Positions 14,401 through 28,701 of a stretch of DNA of 64,000 nucleotides are shown in pieces; position 1 is the first letter of the stretch; each line of letters opens with the position of its first letter. Source of the DNA: Pithys albifrons albifrons. Taxonomy: Eukaryota; Chordata; Aves; Passeriformes; Thamnophilidae. The notes below the pieces were generated by a model. That model was not told where the DNA came from, did no database searches, and saw nothing but the letters and a program-made list of their open reading frames with translations. A program made the translations under genes and the position numbers. The DNA is taken from positions 6,700,965-6,764,964 of the forward strand of contig NC_092459.1 of assembly GCF_047495875.1 (NCBI RefSeq), written 5' to 3'.

Positions 14401-17400
14401 TAGTGCATATAGATATTATCCAACACCAGCATCAAACTAGTGAGTTTAGCCATTTAGGGCATCTCCTAGGAAACCATCAGATAACATTAAAAGATATTGA
14501 CTAACATAAAAAGAGCTGCAGGGGAAATGGTGTATATTTGATAGAAATGGGACGTGCTGCTAAATGCAACGGTTCTAATTTCTGCAGAAGAAAAGAAAAC
14601 GGTTCTATTTTTCTAGATGCATATTGTAATTTTGGTTAAAGGGCTTAAAATTTTCTGTATATTACTGTGTCTTGACATTGCAGTCCTTAACTAAGCAATG
14701 TATAAAATGCAGTGCAAAAGCAAACTGCAAAGTGAGATATAAAAAATATATCTCAAATATGTTCCAACTTGTATAGAACATAATGTTTTGTTTTTCTTGT
14801 TATTATTTTCTTTTCCCTGCCAGTTCTTTCTGAGTGAAATTTTCCACATAGACTGAGAGCTGTAAAACTGGCAAAGGTATTGGGCACTTCATTTCCTTTA
14901 TGGTCCTTCAAGGAAAACTTCTTCTGCACATTATGTTCAAAAAACCACTTTAATTGACAAGGACCAACTGGCAGTGTGTCCATCACACCACGTGAACTGT
15001 TGTCACTCATAACTGCAGCATTTCACTTCTGTGTTTTGTCCATGAAGAGAAGGCACCAACATTTTCCTTTCCTCTATCTGATTTTGTGTCTGATCAACGT
15101 TTATTGCCTGGTGGGTTTCTTTTTAGAGTGCTAAGGACACCTTTTCCACTGTGATTACTGTTTTGCCCTCTTGCAAGTCAGCGAGTAGAAAGGTTAGCTC
15201 TGAATTTCGCTAATGAGAACTTTGCTGATCTGTTCAAGTTGGCTGATACGCCTTTTGGGCATGACCAATGAGAGCATAAAGTGTCAGGAGATTTGCTGTC
15301 TCTCTACAGCCCTGGCAAATGTGTTCCTGCAGTCTACCAGAGCATTAATTCTCTGCCCAGTTTATATGTCTGTGGCAAGGGACAATGGCACACAGTCACC
15401 TCTAGATAAATCACAAACTATCCATGCATGTTGTGTTCCTTCTTCAGTTTGGTACATTTGCTTAATGTGTTCAGGTCAAGTTGTATCATCAGTTTAGCTG
15501 AATTCATAAAATAAGGAGGAATGCCAGAGTGTGAAGAAGGAAAACACTTCATGAACATGATATTTTATTTTTCTGAATTGAGAGTAATCTAATATACACA
15601 GAGTTGTCTGCAGTACAGCTGCATTGGACCAATCATGGCAGTTTTAAAGGAAACCAATCCAGCACCTGCATGCCATGGTGTTAAGCTTGGTAGAGGGTTG
15701 AGAAGAACTGAGCACCAAAAATGGATCCACTGCCAAAAATCTTTACCCTCTTAATTCTATAAAACATATGGCTGTCCCAGCTTTCCTTAGCTCCCCTATA
15801 ATACCCCTGTATATATCCTGGGAGGCTATGCACATCATTTTGCAGAGTATCAGAACAGCACCAATACATTTCTTAGGTGTTCATATTTTGGGAGGTGATT
15901 GCCATCTGGTTAACTCAAGGATCAGAGATTTATGAAAGGATAAAGATCTGTTGCCTTCTAATTTGACCCAAGAGACTCTGTTGTATAACAGACAAGCTAT
16001 CAAAAAGACTCTGTGAAACATAAACCTTGCTGAACTTCTTTTGATGTTTGTATTTTATTTTCCAGATGGAGCACTGCCAAATAACAGCTGCATAGACAGT
16101 TAAACTTGAACATTCACAGAACTGCAAAGAGTTTGATTGATCAGCTTAGATGTCAGCAATTTTGTAATATGCTTGGGCACCAAAGGAGCAGAGCAGGTTG
16201 GGAAATGCAAAGGGGGGAAAACATTGTGTATTCTGATTGTGTGCTTTACACAAAATTACAAGCATTTTCAACAACAAAGTAATTCACTTCGTCCAATAGA
16301 CTGCCCACAAGTTCAGGGCAATAAAAATGAAGAGCATCTTTAGCTGACAATTTAAGCTCAAATCATTTTTGACTGGCAAGGTGTGGTATCATCCAGAAGA
16401 ATTGATACTATAGTAGTAGCTTCAAATTACGGGGTTATAGTGTGTCTGCTCAACATGCAGCTCTTCTCAGTGGAGGTAAGGGGAGGGATGGGAAACAAAT
16501 AAATAGCAATAATAAATGCTTTCTGTAAGCTCTATAGCTAATTAAGGATGAGAATTTGTAAACACATTTATATTTGAACTCAGAATAAAAATTAAAATGG
16601 AAGATTTTGACTGACACTGAATACTTACTGAAATTCTCCTTTCAGACACCATTTTTCTGTTCAATCTTTCGCATGTTTTTTTGAGAGAGGTCTGGGGGGA
16701 AAATGCATCTCCCTTTCAGCAAAGGAAATTTGAAACAATGTCATTTTCTGAAAATAGTAGTTTACTAAAATTACATGTTTCTGTTAAGCCAACCCATTCC
16801 ACTCCCTATCCAAAAATAATTCAAGGCAGGATGTTGTGTCAGCAGTTGTCAGTCTTTGTTAGCAAGCATCAGGGCTGAGATAATCATTAATGTCCTTCTC
16901 TAGCTGATGAGTATAAAGGGCATTAAAGGAAAGACTAAAAGTCAGTATTTTGGACATAAAAAAGTAAAATCCCTTCCTAAGTTTTCCTTGAGCAGCAGAA
17001 TTGTTAGCACACTTTGAAAGGAGCTTCTCAGCCCAACAGAGCTAGATAATAGACCAATAACTATAACCTAGAAATCCATCCAATTGTAAGAGTTAATTAA
17101 ATATTACAATAAATCAAGCAAAAAGAACTACATTCAAAAATCCCAAGTTGTTTGAACAGAAATGGCCCACTAATACTAGAATGTACATCGAACAAGTTAG
17201 AAACATGTGAGATTAGAAATCCCTGTAGCAAGATGGTTGAGTTAAAAGTTAGACTTAAGTAGTAATTAAACCATGGTTATTTCACCCAGAAACTACCTTT
17301 TATCATTCTCAAGAGAAAGTTTGAGGACTAAAATCATTGAATATAGAGCCCTTGCTCCACATCACGAAACTTGGTCTTAACAGATAACCTTTACTCACTG

Positions 17401-19173
17401 AGACACTCATAGCAACACAAATGCACCCAACAATCCCTACTGGATCAGCAGGAACACCTGAATGATACACACAGGAATATATCTTATGTTCTATCCTGAG
17501 AACTGGCTTTCCCCCAGTTACTATTGAAATGATTGTATTGCTTCTCCAAATGATGAGTCCCTTATATCAGAAAGAAAAAATGTTTCACAATGACCATCTC
17601 AAGATTTCACATCAAAATTATCAGCCACTTCTATTCAACAGTTATCTTTTAAAAAGGGATACACAGACATTGATTAATTAGCTCAATGCTTTCATAATCT
17701 ACAAGTGGTTTTCACTTAGTTCTTTTTTTATACACTTTTAAATTATGTATTTTCTATTCTGAAAGTCCATTTCTTTAGTATTAAATTCTTGTGTCTGTGC
17801 AAGATGAGAAGGTTGACAGACTCCTCACCATAAATCCCTAATCAGGTTTAATAGTCTAATGCTGCACAGCAACAAGGTTGTATTAAAGCAAGTGACCCTT
17901 CAGATCAGCTGATTCTATGGAAATTAGAAGAGCATGTCTCAACTAAGTGCAACCACCTCAAAAGTAGGCATTGATTCTGGAGTTGGGACTCCTCTAGAGT
18001 AAATAGCAAGAAATAGGCACAATTTATCTTACAATACTTATCTCAGGATAGGGTCGATTGCCCTCTGCACTGCCTACATCTCTCCATTGACTTTACAGGA
18101 AGCTTAAAAGAATTTGCTTAGAGAAGACATCTAACTTTTAGATGGATACGGTTAATCGAGGTGAATCCTTGCTGGATGTCAATATATGATTGCTACAATG
18201 CTGGCTGTCTTATCCGAAATGCCACCTCCATCTTCATTGTCATAGATGGCTCTGCCTGTACAGTGCAGATCAAAAGATACAGCAGACTGGGATGGGTTTC
18301 CTTTGCAATGGGGATTTGTCTGAGAGATACTATGATTACTGTATCTGTACAAGTAGTGTTAAAGATACACTTGTGCACTGTTAACAGAAGATTTAACTCA
18401 GAGTATCTGCTATAAAAATATATCTGTTCACTGTTCAACATAATCTTCACTGTGTTCCAGAGCTTGGCATTTTTATTGTATTAATGTTTATATTTTATCT
18501 GCTATATCTCTTCCCATAAACAAACTACCAGCCAAATGTTTCCTGGCTGATCGCACCAGAGCTTCACTATGTCTGGCTTTTAATCACAGTTTCACCATTT
18601 CTCTGAAAACATCCTTGGTCTTCTGGGTAACACAAGCCCTGTGGCAGGCTAACCTATTCTGAGGAAAGGTCAGCTAACTGCTGAAGCAAAGCACAAGGAG
18701 AGCAAAGCGTGCCACACAGCTGAGAGCTCTGAAGTTGCCAGGAGGATGGGGAGCTCATGTAAAGAAACTCCCTGCCTTCCCTGCTACACTGAGCTTGAGT
18801 CTCGGGATTTTTAAACCTTCAGATTTGCAGACACTCTCCTCACTTTGAATAGCTAACGGGAATCAATTTAGCTGTCAGCTGGAGAAAGCACTCAATGTGT
18901 GAGACAAATGGGGATTCAGTTTGGGGCCCGGGGGTGGGAGGCGGTTGCCTGAGACAACTTCAGAAGACAACTGCATAAATAATGTCAAGCTTCTTTTCCC
19001 CTACCATATTTCTAGGTTTCCCAAGGAAGTCATCAAAGCAAGTTTGACAGCAATCACAAGGCTGGGCCAGTGTACAGTCTGCCAGGGTGTGAAAAAGTGG
19101 AAGATATAGCATTTGAGAATACCTGAGGAGGACAACCTCAGGTAGGGAGTCTCAATGATCTTAATGGGCAGCT
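11441..19173. other. Unique AT-rich DNA; A/C-rich low-complexity patch
   Basis: No dispersed repeat recognised. Positions 12376-12412 are an A/C-rich low-complexity run. The 130-aa ORF at 14112-14504 has no recognisable domain or splice context and is of a length expected by chance in 64 kb. An 81-aa lysine/arginine-rich ORF at 11608-11853 is explained by local purine richness. Confidence 0.45.
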
Positions 19174-19438
19174 AGTGATGATGGGACAAGGGTTAACAGC
19201 TTAAACTAAAAGAGGAGAGATTTAGAACAGATGTTAGCAAGAAATTCTATACTGTGAGACTAGTGAGTCACTGGAACAGGTTGCCCAGCGTAGTCGTGAA
19301 TGCCCCAACCCTGGAGGTGCTCAAAGCCTGGTTGGATGGGGCTGTGAGGAACCTGGTCAAGAGGAAGGCATCCCTGCCCATTGCAGGGGCTTGGAATTAG
19401 ATAATTTTTAAGGTCTTTTTATCTCAAACCATTCTATG
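19174..19438 (+). mobile_element. CR1 LINE 3' fragment (plus strand)
   Basis: Matches the last ~270 nt of avian CR1: GGGACAAGGG near the start, then CACTGGAACAGGTTGCCCAG and CTGGTTGGATGGGGCTG, ending CCATTCTATGACTG in place of the ATTCTATG terminal repeat. It is 5' truncated, as is usual for CR1, and clearly diverged. No coding capacity remains because this part is the end of ORF2 plus 3' UTR. Confidence 0.9.
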
Positions 19439-20934
19439 ACTGTATGTTTACATGATCTTTCCCAGAATCCCAAGATTCTGCCAAAGAAGAATCCTGCTCT
19501 GCTCTGCAGCAACCTGGGCTTCATGAACCAGCTCTGGCTGCAGTAAATTCACTCAGCTCCAGCAAGGCTTTTGCAACAGCCAAGCCCCAGAAGTACAACA
19601 GGGATAAAGAAACTGTCAGAAAGCCATTTTGATGGCCAACACTTTATTCTTTGACACAATACAGTTGTAAGTTATACAGGAATTTCACAGTGTGGAATAG
19701 TAATATGCAAAAGGTAAAAACTCTAAGTCATTACCAGTATAATTTATCAGCTAAGTTGTACCAATGCCTATCAATCAGGCTTTAAGGTTAGTTCCCAAGA
19801 GGTTTTTGATTTTCCTCATATTGCTTTGCTTTTCTTCCTCCATGGCAGCATTAGCAGGCGACAGTTACATTATATATCTACTCAGTGCTCTGGTGAGAGA
19901 CCATTATGTTCACAGATCATTACTGACATCCTGACATTTGTCATCTCCTTTCATAGCAGTTAAATCTTGCTTTATCTGTAAATGTCACCACGTCATTTAT
20001 TCATGAAAAGGGGTCACATTCCCAAAATAGTACACTCAGCTTTTAAAAGGGAAGTTGGTTTTATTCGTTCTGGTAATCCTTGGACAAACTTCACTGCTGC
20101 TAAGTACTGACATTTTTCCCTATGCAGTTGTTTACATCCCCACATACAGCTTCAGGTTTGGTTTTTTGCAAGTAAAACCCTAACTGAAAGACAAATTATC
20201 TGGATGAGAAAATAATGCTTAATTTTTCAGCTTCCTACATTTAATCCACATGGATTTACCAGCACTGAATCTACTGTTGTGAAGCATAATTTTAATTTGA
20301 CATCGTTACTGGCTAAGAACCCACTGGTTGTCTATTTTACTGAGGTTTTGGCATGTAGTTCTCAGCTGGACTGTATTACAAACTCACAGAAACATAGTTT
20401 AAATAATCCTTGAATGTAACACTTTATTTTTGCATCTTCAAAGGTCTTGAAAGTTTAATTAATAAAAGTCTAGGCCTACACTGGGAGATAGAGGAAAGAA
20501 ATAGAAGCTGAGGCAAGTAGGATGCCTAAAGGACTCTTACTATGATCTTGGAAGAAATTAATCAAACACACACGTAGAGTCTGAATTCAGTAGGGTAGAG
20601 GCTCCCTTTTACATCATTTATACACCAACAGACATCCTTCCTGCAGCAGGATTTCCTCTATCACTATGCCTCCCTTTTATACCTGTTCATATATTAGCCA
20701 TTTTAGTGGAGGCCTTGAAGTGCTTGTGTTTTCTTGATATTTAGGAATTTGATGTTGAATTTCTTGTTCAGTTTTCCTTCACATCCATTTTACAGCCAGG
20801 TATGACTTCTGGAGCACCATTTACTCAGGTTATTATTGTAGCACTATCATTATTTCTGAGAAAAAAATTGGCTGTGGACAAATTTTGAGGCCAGATTCTA
20901 AGATAGCATGAATTATCTAACAGTTGGGATCCAT
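19439..20934. other. Unique sequence
   Basis: No repeat family, RNA gene or supported exon recognised. Confidence 0.45.
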
Positions 20935-20983
20935 ATGTATATTTATATATGTATATACATATTTATATATGTATATACATATA
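20935..20983. repeat. AT-rich 20-bp tandem repeat with palindromic unit
   Basis: The 20-mer ATTTATATATGTATATACAT occurs twice exactly (20941-20960 and 20961-20980) with partial units on either side. The core TATGTATATACATA is its own reverse complement, so each unit can fold back. Confidence 0.85.
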
Positions 20984-21327
20984 GTTATCTAGTGATCTGC
21001 CATCTTGAGGTTTTCTGTAGTGACAAAAACATAGCAGCTCACTTCTCTTCAGTAATTTCCAAATCATTTTATAAGCTGTATGAAGTATACGCAGCAATTA
21101 TTTTTCGCACCACTCACAGCAGCTGCTTTATGAGCTCAGCAAAGCTTAACAATAGCTGAAGGTAGAAAATAATATAAACTGAGGCCTGAGTTTACCAGGG
21201 GGCTAAAAGGGCTGCATCTCCTCCATTAATGTTGCCCCCTGAAGCATATAATCAACAGCTGGATCCATTTCTGAAATTGTCACATCTCTTTGAAAATGAA
21301 GAGAATAATTTAAGTAAACTGAAGAGT
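20984..21327. other. Unique sequence
   Basis: Nothing recognised. Confidence 0.4.
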
Positions 21328-21690
21328 ATCACAGAAACACAGAGTAATTCAGATTGCGAGGGATCTTTGGAGGTCATCTTTGCTGTGAGAAAAGCCACAT
21401 CAGATCTGGTTGCAGGACTTTGTCTAGAGAGCATCAACAATCTCTTTTCCAGGCTTTGACAGACCCCATGGTGAAAAAAACCCCATTCCTTATATCTAAT
21501 CTGAATGTCCTGAGTTCCAGCTTTTGAATTTTGCACTTCACCCTATTGCCATGCATCTCTGAAGATGCTCCCAAGCCTTCTCTGAACATACTTCTCATGC
21601 TCTGGCCAGACCAACAGCGTCCCACACTGGACTTGCTCTAGTTTGTCCCTGTCATTCTTTTACTGGAATGCTCCAAAAAGTACCATGTGT
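21328..21690 (-). mobile_element. Old CR1 LINE 3' fragment (minus strand)
   Basis: The plus strand starts ATCACAGAAACACAGAGTAA, a degraded complement of the CR1 terminal repeat. GATCTTTGGAGGTCATCT and, further in, CTAATCTGAATGTCC and GCCCACTGGACT-like text follow in the order expected for antisense CR1. Divergence is high, so this is an old copy. ORFs at 21229-21459, 21252-21536 and 21434-21625 fall in it and are not genes. Confidence 0.7.
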
Positions 21691-24105
21691 GGATGCTGTC
21701 TGTGCTGCCATTTCACACAGGTCAGATCTAGGGGGAGAGTCGTTTCTCTCACAGAAAGACATCACTGCTGAGGTGAAACCCTGGTTCTCCAGGTGCCACT
21801 GGCAAAACATGCTGCACATTTCCTCCAACAAGTAATTCAGGTTGCCATAGTTTCTGCTTCAAGTTTTCAGTGTATCTTTTCCTGCCAAGTTTCCTGCCAC
21901 GTTTTCCCCCCCCCAGCATGTCTTTACAACTTCCAGTTATGTGATTTTTGAGACCAGCTGGAAAATAAATGCTTGGGCCTGAAGAACAAATAAAATGGTT
22001 GCTTTTAGAAAGTTAGCAGATGAAATTTTCCTCTGTGCCAGATAACTGTTGAAGTCAGGGTCATTACATTTACTTAAACCAGCTGAGAACTTCATCAAGT
22101 ATTTGACCACAGCTTCCAATCACACCAGGTGCAGGACCAGCTTCCCGGAGAAATCTGTAGTATTCCAATCATGCTGAGTTCTCAATTTAGACACTTCCTT
22201 GCTTCTTAACAGTATTGACCATATTGTATTTTCTAAACCATAAAAAACTCTCACCTCTACTAAATGGCTTCTGAAATTTGCCTCTATAGTACGTTTTGCC
22301 AGACCAGTAAAGAAGGTTACAAAAAATAAGCCTGTATTTGTAACTATTATATTTGAAAGACTTCAGTATCAATGTTAGAAAAAAAATACTGTCAGCACAT
22401 ATTTTTAAAGGACTTATTAGGAATAGAATCTGTCCCTAACAAATCCTGAAAATAGCTTTACTGGATGTTCTAAAACAGCACCTGCTTAACTGGGCTTAAG
22501 TTTCAAGGAAAACTCTTTACCTTTGGGATCTCTACTGATAATTTTTTTTGCAAGAAAATGGATTTATTCTAAAGAAACACACTTTTTCCTTTTGAGATGA
22601 AGGGTAAAACATTATTTACAGATTTCACTACAATAAGGCAAAATAATGATAACCAAAAGGAAAGGAATTAGGTTTCTGAACTGACACCATTTCTCAGGCT
22701 GGCATCAGTTTTGCCACATAACATGCAGTGTTGTTGGTGTGAACTGAAAGTTCCTACAATTAACTTCACTTATTCTAAAGAAAGCTGCCTTTTTTTCTCT
22801 CCTTTTCCTTTTTTTCACTGGATTTTTTGCAGCTTTCTTAAATAGACTGGAAAGCCATATATGCAGGAAATGTTTTTGTGCAAAATATATTATTGATATA
22901 TTTTTGCATTTTTCTATACGTGTGTGCACATGTAAGTACACACAGGTGTGTACACAGAATCTTTTATCAAACATTAAATAGTATTTTGGATATTAAAAGA
23001 TTTCTATTTTCTCAACTCGCCGTGAAGCCCATTTTCTCCTGATAACTACAGCAAACTCTATTGACCTCTGGAGACTTGCACTGATATTGCAAAGTGCCTG
23101 TTAAAACAATTGTAAAACCAACTCTCCACTTAAGCAGAAGCTGCACTCATTCATGTGAGATTTTGTTCCTGAATCCTTAAAACAAATTTTAAGAGCAAAT
23201 GCTGACAACTCAAATACTATATTTCTTATTGCTAGATTCAACTAGTAAAAATGATCAGACACAACCAAACAGTCCCTTTTCTTTTAAAAATGCTTTTATT
23301 TTCTCTCAGCACCTTTAATCTCTATTCCTTTCAGAAATAGCCTTCTTTATGTACCTATGCAAATCAAGATCATTGACTTCAAACATAGATCTGCTTTGCT
23401 GGTGTTACTCCCAGTTTACAGAGTGTTTGTATTACTAACTTCATCTACCCACTGATCAATTGTTTGACCAAGCACCTCTCCAGTTTATGGTCTCATTTTT
23501 TTTTTAAATCAAATGCTGACCAGTGACACTGCCACTTGTTAAACAGCAGTGTCTATGATGTACAAAAATTGAATCACAATAAAGGACACTGAAGGAGGGA
23601 TAATCCACTTCTTTACTGACATGTGGCTTATAACTATGGCTCGCATTTCATGTAGAGATATTGCTCACAGTGAAACTGAGTTAGTGGCAAGTGACAAATG
23701 GTGGAAAGACTATCTTTGAAATTCAAGAATTGGTAAGCATTTTTATGACCAGGTTCTCAAAGCTGCTGCTATCCACATGCTACTGATATTATGGACAACA
23801 CTGATTACAGATTGGAGCACCAGTAATGGCTGCATAGAAAATGAGGATAATATGTCATGGGACATAACTAATGAAGGATGATCTCCTGCCACATGGCAGA
23901 CATTTAGCAGAGGGTCTACACAGTGAGGGTCAGCGTGGTCTCAGCTTAAAGTCAGGTGCCCAGAGACAGGTATAGAAGTGCTGGTGTTAGCTGAAACCTC
24001 CAGATAGCTCTGTGGACACCAAAGAGGAGAGCTAGCTCCTCCAGATGTGGTTCACAAGTGGGGAAGTTACCACATCCAAGGATATAAGAGCCAACCTACA
24101 GGGTC
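21691..24105. other. Unique sequence
   Basis: No recognised repeat or exon. A 9-C run sits at about 21907-21915, and an imperfect GT/AC-rich patch at 22919-22955. Confidence 0.45.
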
Positions 24106-24373
24106 TGCCAGCAAGGATGGATGAGAAGCGACAGGCAGAAACTCGTACACAGGAAGTTCCACCTGAACATGAGGAAGAACTTCTCTAATGTGTAGGTGAC
24201 CATGCAGTGGAATTGATTGGCCAGGGAGGTTTGGAGTCTCCCTCTCTGGAGATATTCAAAAACTGTCTGGACACAATCCTGTTTTCTAGAACGAGCCTGC
24301 TTCATCAGGGAGGTTGAACCTCATGAGCCACTGTGGTCCCTTCCAACGTGACCTATTCTGTGATTCTGTGACG
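24106..24373 (+). mobile_element. CR1 LINE 3' fragment (plus strand)
   Basis: Ends with CCTATTCTGTGATTCTGTGA, the CR1 terminal octamer repeat. Upstream are GGAAGTTCCACCTGAACATG and AGGAAGAACTTCTCTAATGT, characteristic of one avian CR1 3' subfamily that differs from the copies at 19 and 39 kb. It is 5' truncated. The first ~100 bases are less certain than the 3' end. Confidence 0.88.
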
Positions 24374-27300
24374 GTATCTCAGAGCTGTGTTTGGCATTTC
24401 TATGAGATAGATGCAGAACCTGAGCACATTTCTGAGTACAGACCTCCACCTCTTCTTCTTCCTAGTCAGCCGTTGAAGGATTTGGGCATCAGTTACAGCA
24501 ACTAAGGATTAGGCTATCCCCAGCCTCTGGGAGAGCAAGCAGACAGCTCCTCTGTTCCAATATCAAGATATCTGGTAAGTAGTCTGCTTGTAAGAGCAAA
24601 GTCATGTCCATGAAACCAAAAGGAAAGTAGACAAGACTTATACCACACTGTTTAGGACTTACAAGTCAGCAGGAGGAAAATTCTATGGTCTGCCTTCTCT
24701 GTAGACTATCCAGTTTTTTGTCATTGTGAAAAATGAATTAATTCAGTGTACTCTTGCTGTCATGCCCTTACATCATTGGTCAAGCTTTAGTAAAACTCAG
24801 TACAAATTAGCTAAATTCATGCAAAAAACTGGGCTCTAGAGAAATCTCACGTGTATGAATGGCTGTTTCCTGAATTACTGAGGAGAGATTTCCTAAGCAG
24901 CAAACACAGTAAATATGAGATCCTGTTGAGCACTCCCAGTGTTAGAACTTTGGGTGTCTGAGGGAAAGTTTTCCCAAAACCCTGTAACAGGTCAGACAAG
25001 TCTGATGACAAACAGCCTTGAAGAGGTTTTCTTGAATTATACATTTACAATTCTAATTTAAACTTAATCGTGCTTTTAAGTGTTGTGCTGATTTCCTAAC
25101 TGTATCATAGACAGGGATTGTTTTGGTCCACTACTGCTGCCAGTGGGACACGTAACTACAGCACCATGGGTCTACAATGGTGAACTTTCTGAGGCAAAAT
25201 TCTGAAATGCTTCAGAAACAGTTCAATATTCCCCAGCAGAGACGTGTTCCAGACCAAATCCAACATTCAGTGAAACTCAATTTCCTTTTCTCCTCCATGC
25301 AGAACACTCAGTAGCATCAAAGGGACTCATTCCTGGTCATGGAGGAAAAACCCAATCTGTATATTAGGGAACCAGGAGGAGAAAAGCCAGCCTTTATTTA
25401 AGTGTAACACCTGTGGCTCACTCTCTCAGCTGTACAGAGTGAGCATTTGCTGAGGACACTTGACCAGACATGTATAGAGCTAAAAGCTGTATAGTATTGT
25501 ATGAGAAGTTTCTATCTCAGCACAATATGTTCAAGTAAAGAGACAATACCCCAAAATACATTCATGTATTAACTAGAGTTATGTAGGTAGGCTCACAAGG
25601 TAAGTTTTATTTCACCTTTTCAGATAAGTGTTATGCTCTTTATGCTAAATTTTGAATAGAAGGAATTTGATGTGAGATGAAAGGCTTGAATAGTCCCAAG
25701 AATAGCAGAAAGGATTATTGTGTAATTTGTTTCGCCATCTCTTTTACAACCCTATTTCTTAAACATCCCCCACCTGTGCTCCTACTATGACATGAAAAGT
25801 TGGCTGACATTTTCCACAGTGCTTTACAAATGCAGCAAAATAAGAAAAGAACAGAATGGATCTGCAATTATAACCTACTGTATTTTGAGACACTTTAACA
25901 CAGGTAACTGCATGTTATAACTTACTAAATAAAATCCCTTTCTGATCCTCTAAGGATTACTGGAAAACCAAATAAACCATCTGGCTATTACACATTTATT
26001 TGCCTAGAAAGTATTTTGGATACCCTCCCATTAATATGTCAATTGAAAGAATATTTAGTTCAGTAGGAGATGAAGCGTCACCACATAGGTCACGCCTAAA
26101 TCAACAGAACAGCTTGTCTCTCTCGTAGCCAATCTACATATAATTGATTTTCATCTTCCATATTCAGTGATAAAAACTGTTTCTTTGAGAGATTCCAGTG
26201 CCACATTTCACAGCTCTCTATGCACGACTTTGGGCAAGGTCCATCTTCCACTGCTACAGCATCAATGAAAAATTATATATTTTTTAGCATTTCCAGATAA
26301 TATTCTACCTATTGCAGCTGGGTAAAAAGTCATAAAACAAATTTAGAAAAATGATAACTGAATTTATTAAAACGTGCTTTCAAGCTGCTTTTTTCAGATG
26401 ACTTACATTGACTGTCACCCACACAACACCATATTCAGTGTTAGTGAGAGGTGTTAAGCAGACATGGTTTGCTCTTCTTCCTCTGCACATTCTTGCTTAT
26501 GGGAACAAAGAAATTCCCACATAAGTTGAACAGATGAGCAGACATTTAACATTATCACCAGTCTGAGGTAATTTCCATAACTGCAAACTGACATATGACA
26601 CCAGCCTAGGACACAGTACTGGAGCCAGATCACACAACATCAGTTCACTATTTAGATTTCAGTTTCATTACAAATCTTACCCCACAGCTACTTCATTGCT
26701 AACAAGGCATCACACCACTTTGGTACAAACACCCACAAAACTGCAAAGTATCTGAAACAGACTGAGAAGAAATTTGTGGGGTTTGGCTTTTCCAAGGTTG
26801 CCCACAGATAATGATGCACATATATATATACAGAACCTTGAAAACAGTCCTATTGAGAAATATTCCCTCCTAGAGAGGAAGGTTCCATATCCATGACATT
26901 CCACCGATCTTTGCAAGAGGGGGCTCCTGGATAAGGCAAGCTCTGGGAAGAAATCACCAGGGCACTTTTCCCTCACCACTGTGCTAAAGCTATTCTTGAA
27001 TCTGCCCCAAATGCTTTTGATTCAGTGGAAGTTATTTCTGTTTTTTTAGCAATAATGCAGATATGTGAAAAGTGCTTTTCCTCCAAATACCAAATGTTCT
27101 GGAACAGTCTTCTTGTTCTTCAATTTGTATTCATATTATATTAATTTTAGCATAAAGTACATGGATGAGTCTGAGGGTGTAACACAGGAGGCAGGGAGAA
27201 ATGTCAGAATTCTTCAGCCATGGGAGATGAAAATCACAGAAATGTAATCTTAGCTGCAAATTACCAAGACAGAAAGAAAGTAAAAATGTTCATTTGAACT

Positions 27301-28701
27301 TATCCTGTTATCCAACATTATGATAAAGCAGTGACAGTCAGTACAGATTATTTTTATTTAAATTCTTGGGAGATAATTATTATTTTACCTGAATAATCCA
27401 TGAGTTCTTTGAAAGAAGCACTGGCAGAAGGAAGCAAGCTTTAAGCCATAAAATACATTGCTATCAATGAATATATAATTTGTGCTTCAAGCCCACATAC
27501 AGTAAAAATAAGACTTCAGAAACACAAAAAAAAATTAGTTTGTGGCAAATAATGAATTGCCAAGTCAAAGACTATAGAAAATATTAGGGATATACTTTTT
27601 CTATAAATGATACTCAAGGGGGAAGAGGAAATGGGAGAAAAAAAGAACAGCTGTGAAATGTAAGATGGGTCTTCTCATGGGTACTGTTAATAGAACAGCA
27701 AGAAGGACACTGAAATATATTGCTCACTTTAATATCCATACCTCTTGCCCTCTCTTCCTTTAGTCTTCTAGACACATTTATCAATGAGAAACAGGTTCAT
27801 GTTGCAATCATTTACCTATCCACCAACCTAAGTACATTAAATAAAAATAAAACAATGCTCTGGAACAGGATGAAGTAACTGCACTCAAGCTTTAATTTAT
27901 GTTTTGAATAGCACTGCGTTGAGGAAAAAAGAAATAAAAAATCCATTTAAAAAAGTCCTCTTTCTCTCCAAAAACACATAGCTGTGAAACACATATATCT
28001 TATGGAAAGGGTTCTCTAGGGACCATTTCTAAACACATTTAATCTTGAAGGCTAAAGACACCATCTTGCTGTTTTCTGGTAATACACATTTAAGAACCTG
28101 GAAGATCTCAGTTTCACAGCCCTTCCCATGTGGAATGATGGCCAGGCAGACAGCGGGGGAAGGCGGGGGAGGATTTCACCATGGGGCTTTAGAGAGGCTG
28201 ACTCGCATCACGTGGAGCACATACACAAGTGCATTGTGACATCTGGGCTCCTATATCCAGACTTGAGTCCTGGGTTATGTGTCCTGGGCAGGAATTGAAT
28301 ATCTGACAAAACCAGGGATTTGCCAGCGTGCTCAGTTCTCTAAAACAATTTCTAATGTGGTTTTGGGGGGTTTATTTAATAAAAGATAGAGACTGAAAAC
28401 AATAAGACTCTGTAACAAAAATACAATTCCAGAATTGAAAATATCAGGATATAAAAATCATAGGATTGTCTTAAAATGTATTTGTCTCTCTCCCTTGTTG
28501 TCTCTTTCTTTCTTTCCATTTCACTCCAACCTCCCAAATATATGCAAATAATCTAGTTCTCTAGCCTGAGAGTTTTTCTCAAAATTTTATTCACTAGATT
28601 ATTTGCTTTTTTTTTTCCTTTAGAAAATAAACTTCCCACTGACTCGTAATAGCAGCTTAGCATTAAAACAATTTAATATATTTCATCATCATAAGGAAAG
28701 A
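24374..28701. other. Unique AT-rich sequence
   Basis: No repeat family or credible exon recognised. There is a short AT dinucleotide run near 26820-26829. A G-rich patch at about 28156-28170 lies in otherwise AT-rich sequence. Confidence 0.45.

Noticed and set aside
14112..14504. 130-aa plus-strand ORF
   Set aside because: No recognised motif, splice context or codon pattern; chance length.
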